Source: Chitinophagia bacterium
Lineage (GTDB): Bacteria > Bacteroidota > Bacteroidia > Chitinophagales > Chitinophagaceae
Direction: 5' to 3'
Length of the DNA: 8,071 nt
Assembly: GCA_010021705.1 (NCBI GenBank)
Contig: RGMU01000063.1
Span: 1-8,071, forward strand
In this document: piece by piece, positions 1 through 6,496 of the stretch
Layout: each line of letters starts with the position of its first letter
Numbering within the stretch: the first letter of the stretch is position 1
Notes under the pieces: model-generated
The model's input: the letters and a program-made list of their open reading frames with translations, nothing else
The model's database searches: none
What the model was told of the DNA's origin: nothing
Program-made: the position numbers and the translations under genes

Positions 1-657
1 TCTAAAATTATTTTTAATCCAAATATAGACGCCAGCAATATACCAACCCTTTTCTTTCATTTTAGTTGCGAATAAAAATGGTGTCAGTGCTTTTTCACTA
101 TTTTCGGGAATTTTGTAGATTAAAAAATGGCAATATTGGGTAATGAAATCAAAATTAACAAAGTCTTGAAAGTTGAGCATTTCAAATGAAAACCAGCTTT
201 CGCCTGAAATTGCAGGATGCTTTCTAAAAACGTGCCCTTTGGGATTTTCAATAGAGCTTAAAACTTCATCATCAATAACGAGTAGTGCATTTTTTATGGG
301 TAAATTTCTATTAGACAAAAAAGCAAGCTTTCGTTCAATGCCGTATAAATTTTCATTGCTGGCATCAAAGTGATAGGCATAACGGGTATTTATTTTTGTT
401 TTCCAATATTCTATTTCATAGTTTCTGGAGCGAGAGTTGCCGAATATGTATGAGTCATAGTGGTAATTTTTATAGTTATTCAAAAAATTTTCTGTGCTAA
501 TGTATTCATTGTTAAGCACAACATTCACTATACCTTCTTTTTCATAGAATTTATTATAGTGCCAAACTACCTTAAAAGGGTCTTGTATGACATAAAAAAG
601 CATCAATAGTATTAGAGGCGCAGCAGCGAAAAATAGCTTTATAAATATTTTTTTCAT
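1..657 (-). CDS. SGNH-like membrane-anchored protein paired with MBOAT acyltransferase (partial, 3' end missing)
   Basis: Reading the minus strand from the ATG at 657-655 gives 219 codons with no stop up to the window edge, so the C-terminus is missing. Residues about 4-24 are hydrophobic (IFIKLFFAAAPLILLMLFYV), a single N-terminal membrane anchor that would place the rest outside the cytoplasm. At residues 70-77 the segment YIFGNSRS resembles the block I G-x-S-R motif of SGNH/GDSL-type proteins that partner MBOAT enzymes, with Ser75 as candidate nucleophile. The following NLYGI (104-108) and NALLVIDDEVL (123-133) also fit that fold. The start codon lies two bases after the stop of the MBOAT gene, which implies translational coupling and a shared job: transfer or removal of acyl groups on an exported glycan. 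The C-terminal Asp/His motif of SGNH enzymes would lie outside the window, so catalytic competence cannot be judged. The family call is my inference from short motifs and gene context. Confidence 0.72.
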   Translation of the reverse strand, partial: MKKIFIKLFFAAAPLILLMLFYVIQDPFKVVWHYNKFYEKEGIVNVVLNNEYISTENFLNNYKNYHYDSYIFGNSRSRNYEIEYWKTKINTRYAYHFDASNENLYGIERKLAFLSNRNLPIKNALLVIDDEVLSSIENPKGHVFRKHPAISGESWFSFEMLNFQDFVNFDFITQYCHFLIYKIPENSEKALTPFLFATKMKEKGWYIAGVYIWIKNNFR

Positions 658-659
658 AT

Positions 660-2126
660 CTAAAACTGAAAGTATATAAATGAGTGTTTTTCATATACAC
701 CTAAAAATAAAAGCGCAAATAAGCAAGAGTAGTAAACCGTCCACCTAAACAACAAGGGTAGTTTGCTGAAATTAACTTCTAATTGAAAGCGTCTTTGAAG
801 GGCATGAGCAGTTTCTAAGGCAATTATAACCAACAATCCCGGAATTAGCAAGTTTGTTATATTAGGTAAATTTAGGAACGCTAATTTATGGGTGTGCAAA
901 ATTGTGCTACATTCAGCCGGAATGCAACTTATTTTACTAAAGATATAGGTAGCGTCTGACATATTATTGGCTCTGAAAAACACCCAAGCTAAAGTAACTA
1001 AAACAAAATTGATTATTCGTTGAAAAAACAGCGTAACATTGGGTATTTTGTGAAGGCTTAATAATTTGCTGAGTTTTTCTTTGATAGGCTTAGTTAGCAA
1101 AGCAACTATAAGATAAGTACCATGCAGCGCACCCCACACAATGAACGTCCAATTAGCCCCATGCCAAAAACCACTTACTAAAAATACAAAGAATAAATTG
1201 AAATAAACCCTTGGCAATGAAACTCTATTGCCTCCTAATGTAATGTATAAATAGTCTCTAAACCAAGTAGAAAGCGATATGTGCCATTTTTTCCAAAAAT
1301 CTGCAATTGTTGTTGTGTGATAAGGACGGTCAAAATTGGTCATTAGCCTAAAACCCATCACGCGTGCCGCACCTAATGCAATGTCAGAATATCCGGAAAA
1401 ATCACAGAATATTTGAAAGGCAAAAAAAATGCTGGCAATGGCTAAAGCTATTCCCGAATACTGACCGGCATGATTAAACACAGGGTCTGATACTAAAGCA
1501 AGGCGGTCTGCGATTACTACTTTTTTGAAGAACCCCCATAGCATTAAGCGCACTCCGGATGATATGTTTTTATAATCAGGTTTATAGTGTTCATAGAATT
1601 GATGTAAAACATTTTGAGGACGCTCAATAGGTCCGGCTACTAACTGCGGATAAAACATTACATAAAGCGCATATATACCAAAATGCCTCTCTGCCTTTTG
1701 GTTGCCCCGATACACTTCAATAGTGTAGCTCATGGCTTGAAAGGTGTGGAAGGATAAACCTATGGGTAGTAGTATGGATAGTAAAGGCAGAGAAAGAGAA
1801 ATATTAGCCTGATTAAAAACCCAATTTAAATTGGTTACAAAAAAGTTATAGTACTTAAACACCGCCAACACACCTACATTGCTAATAATACTTAATATTA
1901 AATACAGCTTTTTTTTGTGAACAGGTGCTTCCTCTATTAAAATGCCGGCAAAATAATCTATCACTATAGTGGCAAATAGAATTACTATATAAATCGGTAC
2001 AAAATACATGTAGAATATACAGCTTGCTACCAGCAACAGAAGCCACCTCAGTTTGTGAGGTAGTAAAAAAAATAGTAGGGTAACAGTAGGGAAAAATAGT
2101 AAAAAATCTATAGAATTGAACAGCAT
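660..2126 (-). CDS. MBOAT family membrane-bound O-acyltransferase (AlgI/DltB-like)
   Basis: This is a polytopic inner-membrane O-acyltransferase of 488 residues, a normal length for AlgI-like proteins. Members move acyl (often acetyl) groups across the membrane onto extracellular polysaccharides or cell-wall polymers. I chose the ATG at 2126-2124 because MLFNSIDFLLFFP is the usual Bacteroidota MBOAT start; the frame stays open 60 codons upstream but that stretch resembles no family sequence. Conserved blocks in order (numbered from this start): SFHTFQAMSYTIEVYRG (about 125-141), YPQLVAGPIERP (159-170), DFSGYSDIALG (242-252), DFWKKWHISLSTWFRDYLY (277-295), and GFWHGANWTFIVWGALHG (319-336). The last contains His322, the expected catalytic histidine, and the second conserved His335. 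The protein ends in FIYFQF, again typical. The SGNH-like partner follows two bases after the stop, as in alginate and D-alanyl-lipoteichoic acid acylation systems. The substrate is not visible. The locus is more AT-rich than the genes to its right. Confidence 0.93.
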   Translation of the reverse strand: MLFNSIDFLLFFPTVTLLFFLLPHKLRWLLLLVASCIFYMYFVPIYIVILFATIVIDYFAGILIEEAPVHKKKLYLILSIISNVGVLAVFKYYNFFVTNLNWVFNQANISLSLPLLSILLPIGLSFHTFQAMSYTIEVYRGNQKAERHFGIYALYVMFYPQLVAGPIERPQNVLHQFYEHYKPDYKNISSGVRLMLWGFFKKVVIADRLALVSDPVFNHAGQYSGIALAIASIFFAFQIFCDFSGYSDIALGAARVMGFRLMTNFDRPYHTTTIADFWKKWHISLSTWFRDYLYITLGGNRVSLPRVYFNLFFVFLVSGFWHGANWTFIVWGALHGTYLIVALLTKPIKEKLSKLLSLHKIPNVTLFFQRIINFVLVTLAWVFFRANNMSDATYIFSKISCIPAECSTILHTHKLAFLNLPNITNLLIPGLLVIIALETAHALQRRFQLEVNFSKLPLLFRWTVYYSCLFALLFLGVYEKHSFIYFQF

Positions 2127-2143
2127 ATCAGAGTATAATAGCG

Positions 2144-2151
2144 CAAAAATA
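2144..2151 (-). promoter_or_regulatory. alternative -7 element close to the MBOAT start
   Basis: The minus strand reads TATTTTTG, which also fits TAnnTTTG and would give a leader of only about 10 nt. In DNA this AT-rich, a chance match is quite likely, and no -33 TTG is present at the proper distance. Confidence 0.22.
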
Positions 2152-2186
2152 GACAAATAGTAGAAAGTATTTTTTAATATCCCTAC

Positions 2187-2194
2187 TACATTTG
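2187..2194 (+). promoter_or_regulatory. weak candidate -7 element for the Asp-box lipoprotein
   Basis: The plus strand reads TACATTTG, a match to TAnnTTTG in the 292-bp divergent intergenic region, implying a leader of about 220 nt. A closer but imperfect box, TACCTTTA, lies at 2361-2368. No -33 element supports either, so the true promoter of the lipoprotein gene is undecided. Confidence 0.2.
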
Positions 2195-2284
2195 ATTGGC
2201 ATAAATCTAAAATAACAATGTAAACGATATTCCACCAATGAGAACATCTGTATCTTATACTATATAATTCCCACCCCAAAAAAC

Positions 2285-2292
2285 CAAACGTA
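2285..2292 (-). promoter_or_regulatory. candidate -7 element for the MBOAT/SGNH operon
   Basis: The minus strand reads TACGTTTG, a full match to the Bacteroidota -7 consensus TAnnTTTG. Initiation here would give a leader of about 150 nt before the MBOAT start at 2126. I see no clear TTG at the -33 spacing, so the call rests on the -7 box and position only. Confidence 0.33.
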
Positions 2293-2418
2293 AACAACCG
2301 AATCACTGTCTTAAAAATAGACCCGCAGAATGAAAATTTTTTTTATTCACAATAGTTGAATACCTTTAGCCTCCAAAACAAAAACATAATCCCTACGCCA
2401 AAACCAATTTCTTTAAGC

Positions 2419-3486
2419 ATGAGAAGCTATCTTAACACCGCAGCATTGCTAATAGCAGCAGGTATAACCTTATTTTTAGGCAGTTGCTCTAAACCTTACA
2501 ACAGCGTTAACAATGGGCAAATAATTGCCACCCCCTACTCGCTCTATTTTGTGGACACTAATGGTTCCCTTTATAGAAGCAATGACGGCAAAGCCTATAA
2601 GGTGATGTTTCCGCCTGATGGCAAACCTGCACGCGCGCTATGCGTTGCCCAAGACTATCTAATATGGATGAAGCCGACCCTAAGCGTTAGCTACAACAAC
2701 GGCACTAATTTTAACACCGCTTTTGACTATCCGATAGTGTTACACAAAGCAGACGTTAACGGCAACTTTTTTGACTATAACCAGTCTATGATTCTTGGCG
2801 TTGCCGCATGGAATGTGGTGTATGTATGCTCTTCCAACCCTTCACCCTACAACTATTTAGGCTTAGAGCGTAGCGACAACAGAGGCATAAAAAATAGCTG
2901 GTATTCTGCCTCTTATGATACCATTACGTTCCCTAACCCTTCCGGCACCGGCATTACGTCTTTAACGCAACTGCAAAACGGAACAGTAGTTGGCTATGAT
3001 GCCAACCATATTAAGGTGCTATATACCCCCGCAGCCGATGTGCTTTGGAAGCCTACCACCATTACCACAACCCTGCCAAACGATACCGCTCAAGCCTATT
3101 TCTCTATTGGGCACATCAGAAACCGCATTTTAGCCATAGACAACATAGGCAACAAAGGTGTATGGTACAGCGATGACTTAGGTGCCACATGGACGCAATA
3201 TGCCGGCATACCCACCGGCTTGCCTTTAATGTGCGTAGCCTCACCTTTTGAGCAAACATGCCTTGTGGGCAGTAGCGGAAAAGGTGTGTTTATACTAAAC
3301 CAAAATACCGGCATGTTTCAGCCCAGCAATAGCGGTTTGCCTGCCAATGCCATTGTGCGCAACATTGCCTTCAAAGAAAACATCTATAAAAACGACACCC
3401 ACAAGCAATATATCTACTTAGCCACCAATACCGGCATCTATTGCAGCACCGACAATGGGCTAAGCTGGACGCTGACCGTGTATTAA
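2419..3486 (+). CDS. Secreted lipoprotein with Asp-box (BNR) repeats, probable beta-propeller
   Basis: The product is a 355-residue predicted lipoprotein of unknown function. I chose the ATG at 2419 because it starts directly with a signal peptide (MRSYLNTAALLIAAGI, then LFLGSC), whose lipobox cysteine is residue 23. A TTG at 2356 would add 21 residues ahead of the signal and is unlikely. Two good Asp-boxes (S-x-D-x-G-x-T/S-W) are visible: SDDLGATW at 251-258 and STDNGLSW at 343-350, the second at the very C-terminus. Degenerate copies are RSNDGKAY (53-60) and SYNNGTNF (91-98). This spacing fits a sialidase-fold or YCF48/PSII-assembly-like beta-propeller. Asp-boxes are structural turns, and no sialidase catalytic residues can be recognised, so enzyme activity should not be assumed. 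Asp at lipoprotein position +2 is absent (Ser follows Cys). The gene stands alone: it diverges from the acyltransferase operon and is followed by a palindrome and T-rich tract that could terminate it. Confidence 0.85.
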   Translation: MRSYLNTAALLIAAGITLFLGSCSKPYNSVNNGQIIATPYSLYFVDTNGSLYRSNDGKAYKVMFPPDGKPARALCVAQDYLIWMKPTLSVSYNNGTNFNTAFDYPIVLHKADVNGNFFDYNQSMILGVAAWNVVYVCSSNPSPYNYLGLERSDNRGIKNSWYSASYDTITFPNPSGTGITSLTQLQNGTVVGYDANHIKVLYTPAADVLWKPTTITTTLPNDTAQAYFSIGHIRNRILAIDNIGNKGVWYSDDLGATWTQYAGIPTGLPLMCVASPFEQTCLVGSSGKGVFILNQNTGMFQPSNSGLPANAIVRNIAFKENIYKNDTHKQYIYLATNTGIYCSTDNGLSWTLTVY

Positions 3487-3512
3487 TAAAGCCAAACCGA
3501 TAAACATCGCTT

Positions 3513-3547
3513 AAAACTTGAAATCACAATTTGTGATATCAAGTTTT
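3513..3547. promoter_or_regulatory. 35-bp palindrome upstream of the ORF6N gene: probable operator, possible terminator
   Basis: Arms 3513-3529 and 3531-3547 are 17 bp long with one mismatch (3522/3538) and a single central base. The half site is AACTTGAAATCACAA. The site ends 10 bp before the -7 box of the ORF6N gene and would cover the -33 region. A 31-bp core (3515-3545) matches 27 of 31 bases of a palindrome inside the ORF6N coding sequence, which argues for a specific protein-binding site. The palindrome is followed by a T-rich run (3544-3556), so it could also act as an intrinsic terminator for the lipoprotein gene; both roles are compatible. Confidence 0.6.
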
Positions 3548-3557
3548 TCTTTTTTTG

Positions 3558-3565
3558 TATATTTG
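3558..3565 (+). promoter_or_regulatory. -7 promoter element of the ORF6N gene
   Basis: TATATTTG is a full match to TAnnTTTG and sits 24 nt before the ATG at 3589, giving a short A-rich leader. The nearest upstream TTTG (3530-3533) is inside the palindrome at a spacing of 24 bp, somewhat longer than usual. RNA polymerase and a palindrome-binding protein would compete for this DNA. Confidence 0.5.
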
Positions 3566-3588
3566 CTTAATAATGTTATTGAAAAAAC

Positions 3589-4132
3589 ATGGACACCGGT
3601 ACCGATAAGCAACTTATGCTCCCCGATGAGGTGATAGTAAACAAAATATACCTTATAAGAGGCGTAAAAGTGATGTTAGACAGCGACTTGGCAGCACTTT
3701 ATGGCGTTGAAACCAGAGTATTTAACCCTTGCCGTTAAGCGTAATATCATACGCTTTCCTGATGACTTTATGTTTCAGCTTACGGCAGAAGAACATAACA
3801 ACTTGAGATCACAAAATGTGATCTCAAGTTGGGGTGGTAAACGCTATTTGCCTTATGTGTTTACCGAACAGGGCGTGGCAATGCTGTCAGGTATTCTTAA
3901 AAGCGAAATAGCCATTAGCGTAAACATTCGCATTATACGCGTGTTTACCAAAATGCGCGAAATGCTGCTTACGCACAAAGATATTTTGTTACAGTTAGAG
4001 AGCTTAGAGAAGCAAGTAACGCAAAACAACCAAGACATTGAACTGATATTTGAAGCCATTAAGCAGCTTATTCATCAACCCAACCCTCCCCGCACACCCA
4101 TAGGGTTTAAGACGCAAGCCAACTTACCATAG
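3589..4132 (+). pseudogene. ORF6N-domain DNA-binding protein gene with a +1 frameshift
   Basis: ORF6N domains occur in phage and bacterial proteins and are regarded as DNA-binding. The ATG at 3589 opens a frame giving LIRGVKVMLDSDLAALYGVETRVFN (about residues 22-46), the classic ORF6N N-terminal half, but it ends at the TAA at 3736-3738 after 49 codons. The family sequence resumes one frame over with LAVKRNIIRFPDDFMF, then GGKRYLPYVFTEQGVAML. Dropping one C from the CCC at 3726-3728 restores a continuous 180-residue protein with no other damage. The C-terminal part (LLQLESLEKQVTQNNQDIELIFEAIKQ, likely a coiled coil) and the tail PRTPIGFKTQ are both as in family members, so the gene is otherwise full length. 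Downstream translation alone could start at an ATG at 3701 but would lack the N-terminal half of the domain. The cause could be recent mutation, a base-calling error, or recoding; I see no known programmed +1 frameshift site. The coding sequence contains a perfect palindrome at 3799-3831. Confidence 0.82.
3799..3831. promoter_or_regulatory. perfect intragenic palindrome in the ORF6N gene, twin of the upstream operator
   Basis: Arms 3799-3813 and 3817-3831 are 15 bp, perfectly complementary, with AAA between them; the half site is CAACTTGAGATCACA. In the reading frame it encodes N-L-R-S-Q-N-V-I-S-S (residues 71-80 of the repaired protein). The 31-bp core (3800-3830) differs from the upstream palindrome at only four positions. 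The site is presumably a second binding site for the same factor, quite possibly the ORF6N protein itself; that last step is inference. Confidence 0.55.
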
Positions 4133-4228
4133 CGCGTTTTTGCGCCTATCATAGATATTTTAACAGCCTAACCTATACCATAATATAGCCTTAGACAGCT
4201 TATGCTGCAAAAGGCAGTGAGAAAAGTG

Positions 4229-4236
4229 TAGCTTTG
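4229..4236 (+). promoter_or_regulatory. -7 promoter element of the asparagine synthetase gene
   Basis: TAGCTTTG, followed by CACC, is a full match to TAnnTTTG, 42 nt before the ATG at 4279. A CTG at 4205-4207 is at about the right distance for a degenerate -33 TTG. The match shows that the gene has its own promoter, separate from the ORF6N gene. The intergenic stretch 4133-4228 holds nothing else I can support. Confidence 0.5.
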
Positions 4237-4238
4237 CA

Positions 4239-4257
4239 CCGTTATTTGGAATAACGG
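4239..4257. promoter_or_regulatory. inverted repeat at the expected transcription start of asnB
   Basis: CCGTTATT and AATAACGG form perfect 8-bp arms around TGG, beginning three bases after the -7 element. As DNA it could be an operator overlapping the start point; as RNA it would be a hairpin at the extreme 5' end of the leader, which could stabilise the message. The sequence does not decide between these. Confidence 0.4.
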
Positions 4258-4278
4258 CAGGTTAAACTTAACATCAAT

Positions 4279-6237
4279 ATGTGTGGCATATTAGGCATTA
4301 TTAATCATTCAACGCTTCGTAATTCAGCACAGCTTATAGACGCTTGCAGCATCATCAGGCACCGAGGTCCTGACGATGAAGGCTTTTCTACATGGGTGCC
4401 CGGCACGCCGCCCACCGTATGGGCAGGCGCCGATACAGATAGCTCTACGCTAAACCACTGGAACTACCACCGCTTAGCAGCCGACACACCGTTCAAAGTG
4501 GGCTTTGGGCATCGCAGACTGTCTATTTTAGACCTATCGCCTTTGGGTCATCAGCCCATGCTATATCCGGAGGCTTCGCTGGCTATTTGCTTTAACGGAG
4601 AGGTGTACAACTATATAGAAATAAAAGCTGAATTGCAGGCATTGGGGCACACCTTCCGCACCACCAGCGATACCGAAGTAATACTGCACGCTTGGCAGCA
4701 ATGGGGCAAAGACTGCCTTAATCGCTTTAACGGTATGTTTGCCTTTTTAATGTTAGATTATAAAAAGAACGAACTGTATGCCGTAAGAGACCGCTTTGGC
4801 GTTAAACCACTATTCTACCACACCGCAGATAAAAGCCTTTATTTAGCCTCTGAAATTAAGCAAATACGCACCGCTCCCGGCTATAAGCTAAGCCTTAACC
4901 TGCCCATAGTGCGCAAATATTTAGCTACCGGAGGCGTGAACATGACCGATGAAACTTTTGACACCGCCATTAAGCAACTGCCCCCCGGGCACTATATGCA
5001 CATACCCCTGCAAACAGACTGCTTACACTACACCATTCACGCATGGTATGAACTAAAGCCCAAAACATGGACAGGCACATACACCGAAGCCGTAGCCACC
5101 ATGCGGTCTTTGCTGAAAGATACGGTAAAACTGCGCTTGCGGTCTGATGTTAAGGTGGGGTCGTGCCTATCGGGTGGGTTAGACAGTAGCAGTATAGTGT
5201 GCCTTGCTGCCGAGCTATTGGAAGAGCAGGGCGACCATGCAGGGCAAGAAACCGTTACCGCTTGCTACGAAGCCGCGCGCTATGACGAGTGGAATTTTGC
5301 CAAAGAAGTGATTAAACAAACCCATGCACACGCCCACCAAACCTTCCCTTCGTTTCAACAGCTGCAAAGCGAGCTAAAGCAGTTTATATGGCATCAAGAC
5401 GAGCCAACCGGCAGCACATCGCAGTTTAGCCAATGGGCGGTGTTCAAAGCCACCCACGAGGCTAAGCTAAAGGTGATGATAGACGGGCAAGGCGCAGACG
5501 AGCAATTAGCCGGATATGGGGGCAACGACCTGTCGTTCTACACCGGACTGTTTGCCGAAGGCAAATATGGTGAACTAAGGGAAGAATGGGCGCACTATAA
5601 GCAAATGAATGGGCACGCTCCCGTAGGCTTTTTATTGGGTGCTATGCAGCTAACTTGGGGCAACACCTTTAAGAGCCTTTTACCCAAAAAATATCACATT
5701 AACAAACAGCCTCCGGTGGACTGGATAGTGGGCGGAGAGCCTGCCTATATGTACGAAACGCCTGCCAAAAGTTTGAGGGAAAACCTGCGCCGGCAGCTAT
5801 ATGGCGAACCATTGCCCGCCCTGCTGCGCTATGAAGACCACAATTCTATGGCATGGAGCGTGGAAAGCCGCACTCCCTTTATGGACTACCGCTTGGTAGA
5901 ATTTACCTCAAGCCTGCCGGCACGCTATGTCTATAAAAACGGCATTAGAAAAACCCTACTGCGCGACGCCATGAAGGGCATTATACCCGATGCCATTGCC
6001 GACAGAAAAGACAAAATGGGCTTCGTAACTCCGGAAGAACTATGGCTGAAAGGCGAAGGCAAGCAGTGGTTTATAGACCACGTTACCGAAACCTGCCATA
6101 CCTTTAGCAATATATTAGTAGCCGATAAATGCATTAAATATGTACACGATATGATAGAAGGCAAAATACCGTTCAACTTTACTCCCTGGCGCATAGTGTG
6201 CTTAGGAATATGGTATAAGAATGTGATGAAGGGTTAA
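4279..6237 (+). CDS. asnB: Glutamine-hydrolysing asparagine synthase (AsnB-type)
   Basis: This cytoplasmic enzyme makes asparagine from aspartate, ATP and glutamine (EC 6.3.5.4). It has 652 residues, within the range of the longer bacterial AsnB forms. The N-terminal Ntn glutaminase domain starts MCGI, so Cys2 becomes the nucleophile after Met removal and fixes the start codon. It continues with RHRGPDDEG (27-35), GHRRLSILD (77-85), FNGEVYN (105-111) and SDTE (130-133). The synthetase domain carries the ATP pyrophosphatase loop SGGLDS (298-303), QDEPTGS (373-379), IDGQGADEQLAGYGG (401-415) and the late block SVESRTPFMDYRLVEF (527-542). All expected catalytic motifs are intact. An insertion at about 40-72 between the first two glutaminase motifs (rich in Trp, Thr and Asp) lengthens the domain, as in many exopolysaccharide-cluster relatives. 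Such relatives can amidate other acceptors, so a role in envelope glycan modification is an alternative. The gene has its own promoter and a hairpin terminator and seems monocistronic. Confidence 0.93.
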   Translation: MCGILGIINHSTLRNSAQLIDACSIIRHRGPDDEGFSTWVPGTPPTVWAGADTDSSTLNHWNYHRLAADTPFKVGFGHRRLSILDLSPLGHQPMLYPEASLAICFNGEVYNYIEIKAELQALGHTFRTTSDTEVILHAWQQWGKDCLNRFNGMFAFLMLDYKKNELYAVRDRFGVKPLFYHTADKSLYLASEIKQIRTAPGYKLSLNLPIVRKYLATGGVNMTDETFDTAIKQLPPGHYMHIPLQTDCLHYTIHAWYELKPKTWTGTYTEAVATMRSLLKDTVKLRLRSDVKVGSCLSGGLDSSSIVCLAAELLEEQGDHAGQETVTACYEAARYDEWNFAKEVIKQTHAHAHQTFPSFQQLQSELKQFIWHQDEPTGSTSQFSQWAVFKATHEAKLKVMIDGQGADEQLAGYGGNDLSFYTGLFAEGKYGELREEWAHYKQMNGHAPVGFLLGAMQLTWGNTFKSLLPKKYHINKQPPVDWIVGGEPAYMYETPAKSLRENLRRQLYGEPLPALLRYEDHNSMAWSVESRTPFMDYRLVEFTSSLPARYVYKNGIRKTLLRDAMKGIIPDAIADRKDKMGFVTPEELWLKGEGKQWFIDHVTETCHTFSNILVADKCIKYVHDMIEGKIPFNFTPWRIVCLGIWYKNVMKG

Positions 6238-6286
6238 TGGTTTGTCTGAACTGTGATTTATGTGAAGGGAATGATTACCATGACAG

Positions 6287-6318
6287 GTGTAGGGGTTGAA
6301 AATTTTCAGCCCCTACAC
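6287..6318 (+). terminator. strong hairpin downstream of asnB, probable terminator
   Basis: GTGTAGGGG (6287-6295) pairs with CCCCTACAC (6310-6318), and the interior continues pairing (one T-G wobble, then TGAAAA with TTTTCA), so nearly the whole 32-nt element is a stem. It is followed by TATTTTGAT, a short T-rich tail. It begins 49 nt after the asnB stop, and no T-run lies on the other side, so it most likely ends asnB transcription. Confidence 0.55.
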
Positions 6319-6357
6319 TATTTTGATAGAAGTATATTAGTTATTTAAAAGCCAAAC

Positions 6358-6374
6358 GCGAGCTTATAGCTCGC
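6358..6374 (-). terminator. hairpin downstream of the terminase gene, candidate terminator
   Basis: GCGAGC (6358-6363) and GCTCGC (6369-6374) form a 6-bp GC-rich stem with a 5-nt loop. On the minus strand the stem is followed by GTTTGGCTTTT, a T-rich tail, so it can terminate the terminase transcript about 120 nt after its stop. Confidence 0.42.
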
Positions 6375-6413
6375 ATTCAGGGGGGAAGTTACCCGCGTGG
6401 AGCATCTTCCATC

Positions 6414-6429
6414 ATTAGCTTCCGCTAAT
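6414..6429. repeat. small inverted repeat in the convergent intergenic region
   Basis: ATTAGC and GCTAAT are perfect 6-bp arms around TTCC. Together with the GCGAGC hairpin and a GGAAG/CTTCC pair (6384-6388 and 6406-6410) it makes 6358-6429 unusually rich in possible secondary structure. The rest of 6238-6496 shows no gene that I can support. Confidence 0.35.
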
Positions 6430-6496
6430 AATTAAGGCAAAGGTGCAACTATTTTGCTTACTGCCAAATATATTTTGTCAGTCTTAACAGCTATCC

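Noticed and set aside
173..373. Plus-strand open frame of 66 codons
   Set aside because: It lies antisense to the SGNH-like gene, whose reading frame is continuous with family-like motifs; the plus frame shows none.
2127..2306. A 60-codon N-terminal extension of the MBOAT frame
   Set aside because: The extra residues look unlike the family, while MLFNSIDFLLFFP at 2126 is the usual family start. The stretch also contains candidate promoter elements.
2356..2418. A TTG start adding 21 residues to the lipoprotein
   Set aside because: It would bury the signal peptide behind a polar, proline-containing leader. The ATG at 2419 begins directly with a normal lipoprotein signal.
4132..4145. GCGC/GCGC hairpin just after the ORF6N stop as a terminator
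   Set aside because: The stem is only about four pairs and the T-run is in the loop, not after the stem.
5931..6194. Minus-strand open frame inside asnB
   Set aside because: Antisense to a well-conserved part of asparagine synthase; no recognisable protein.
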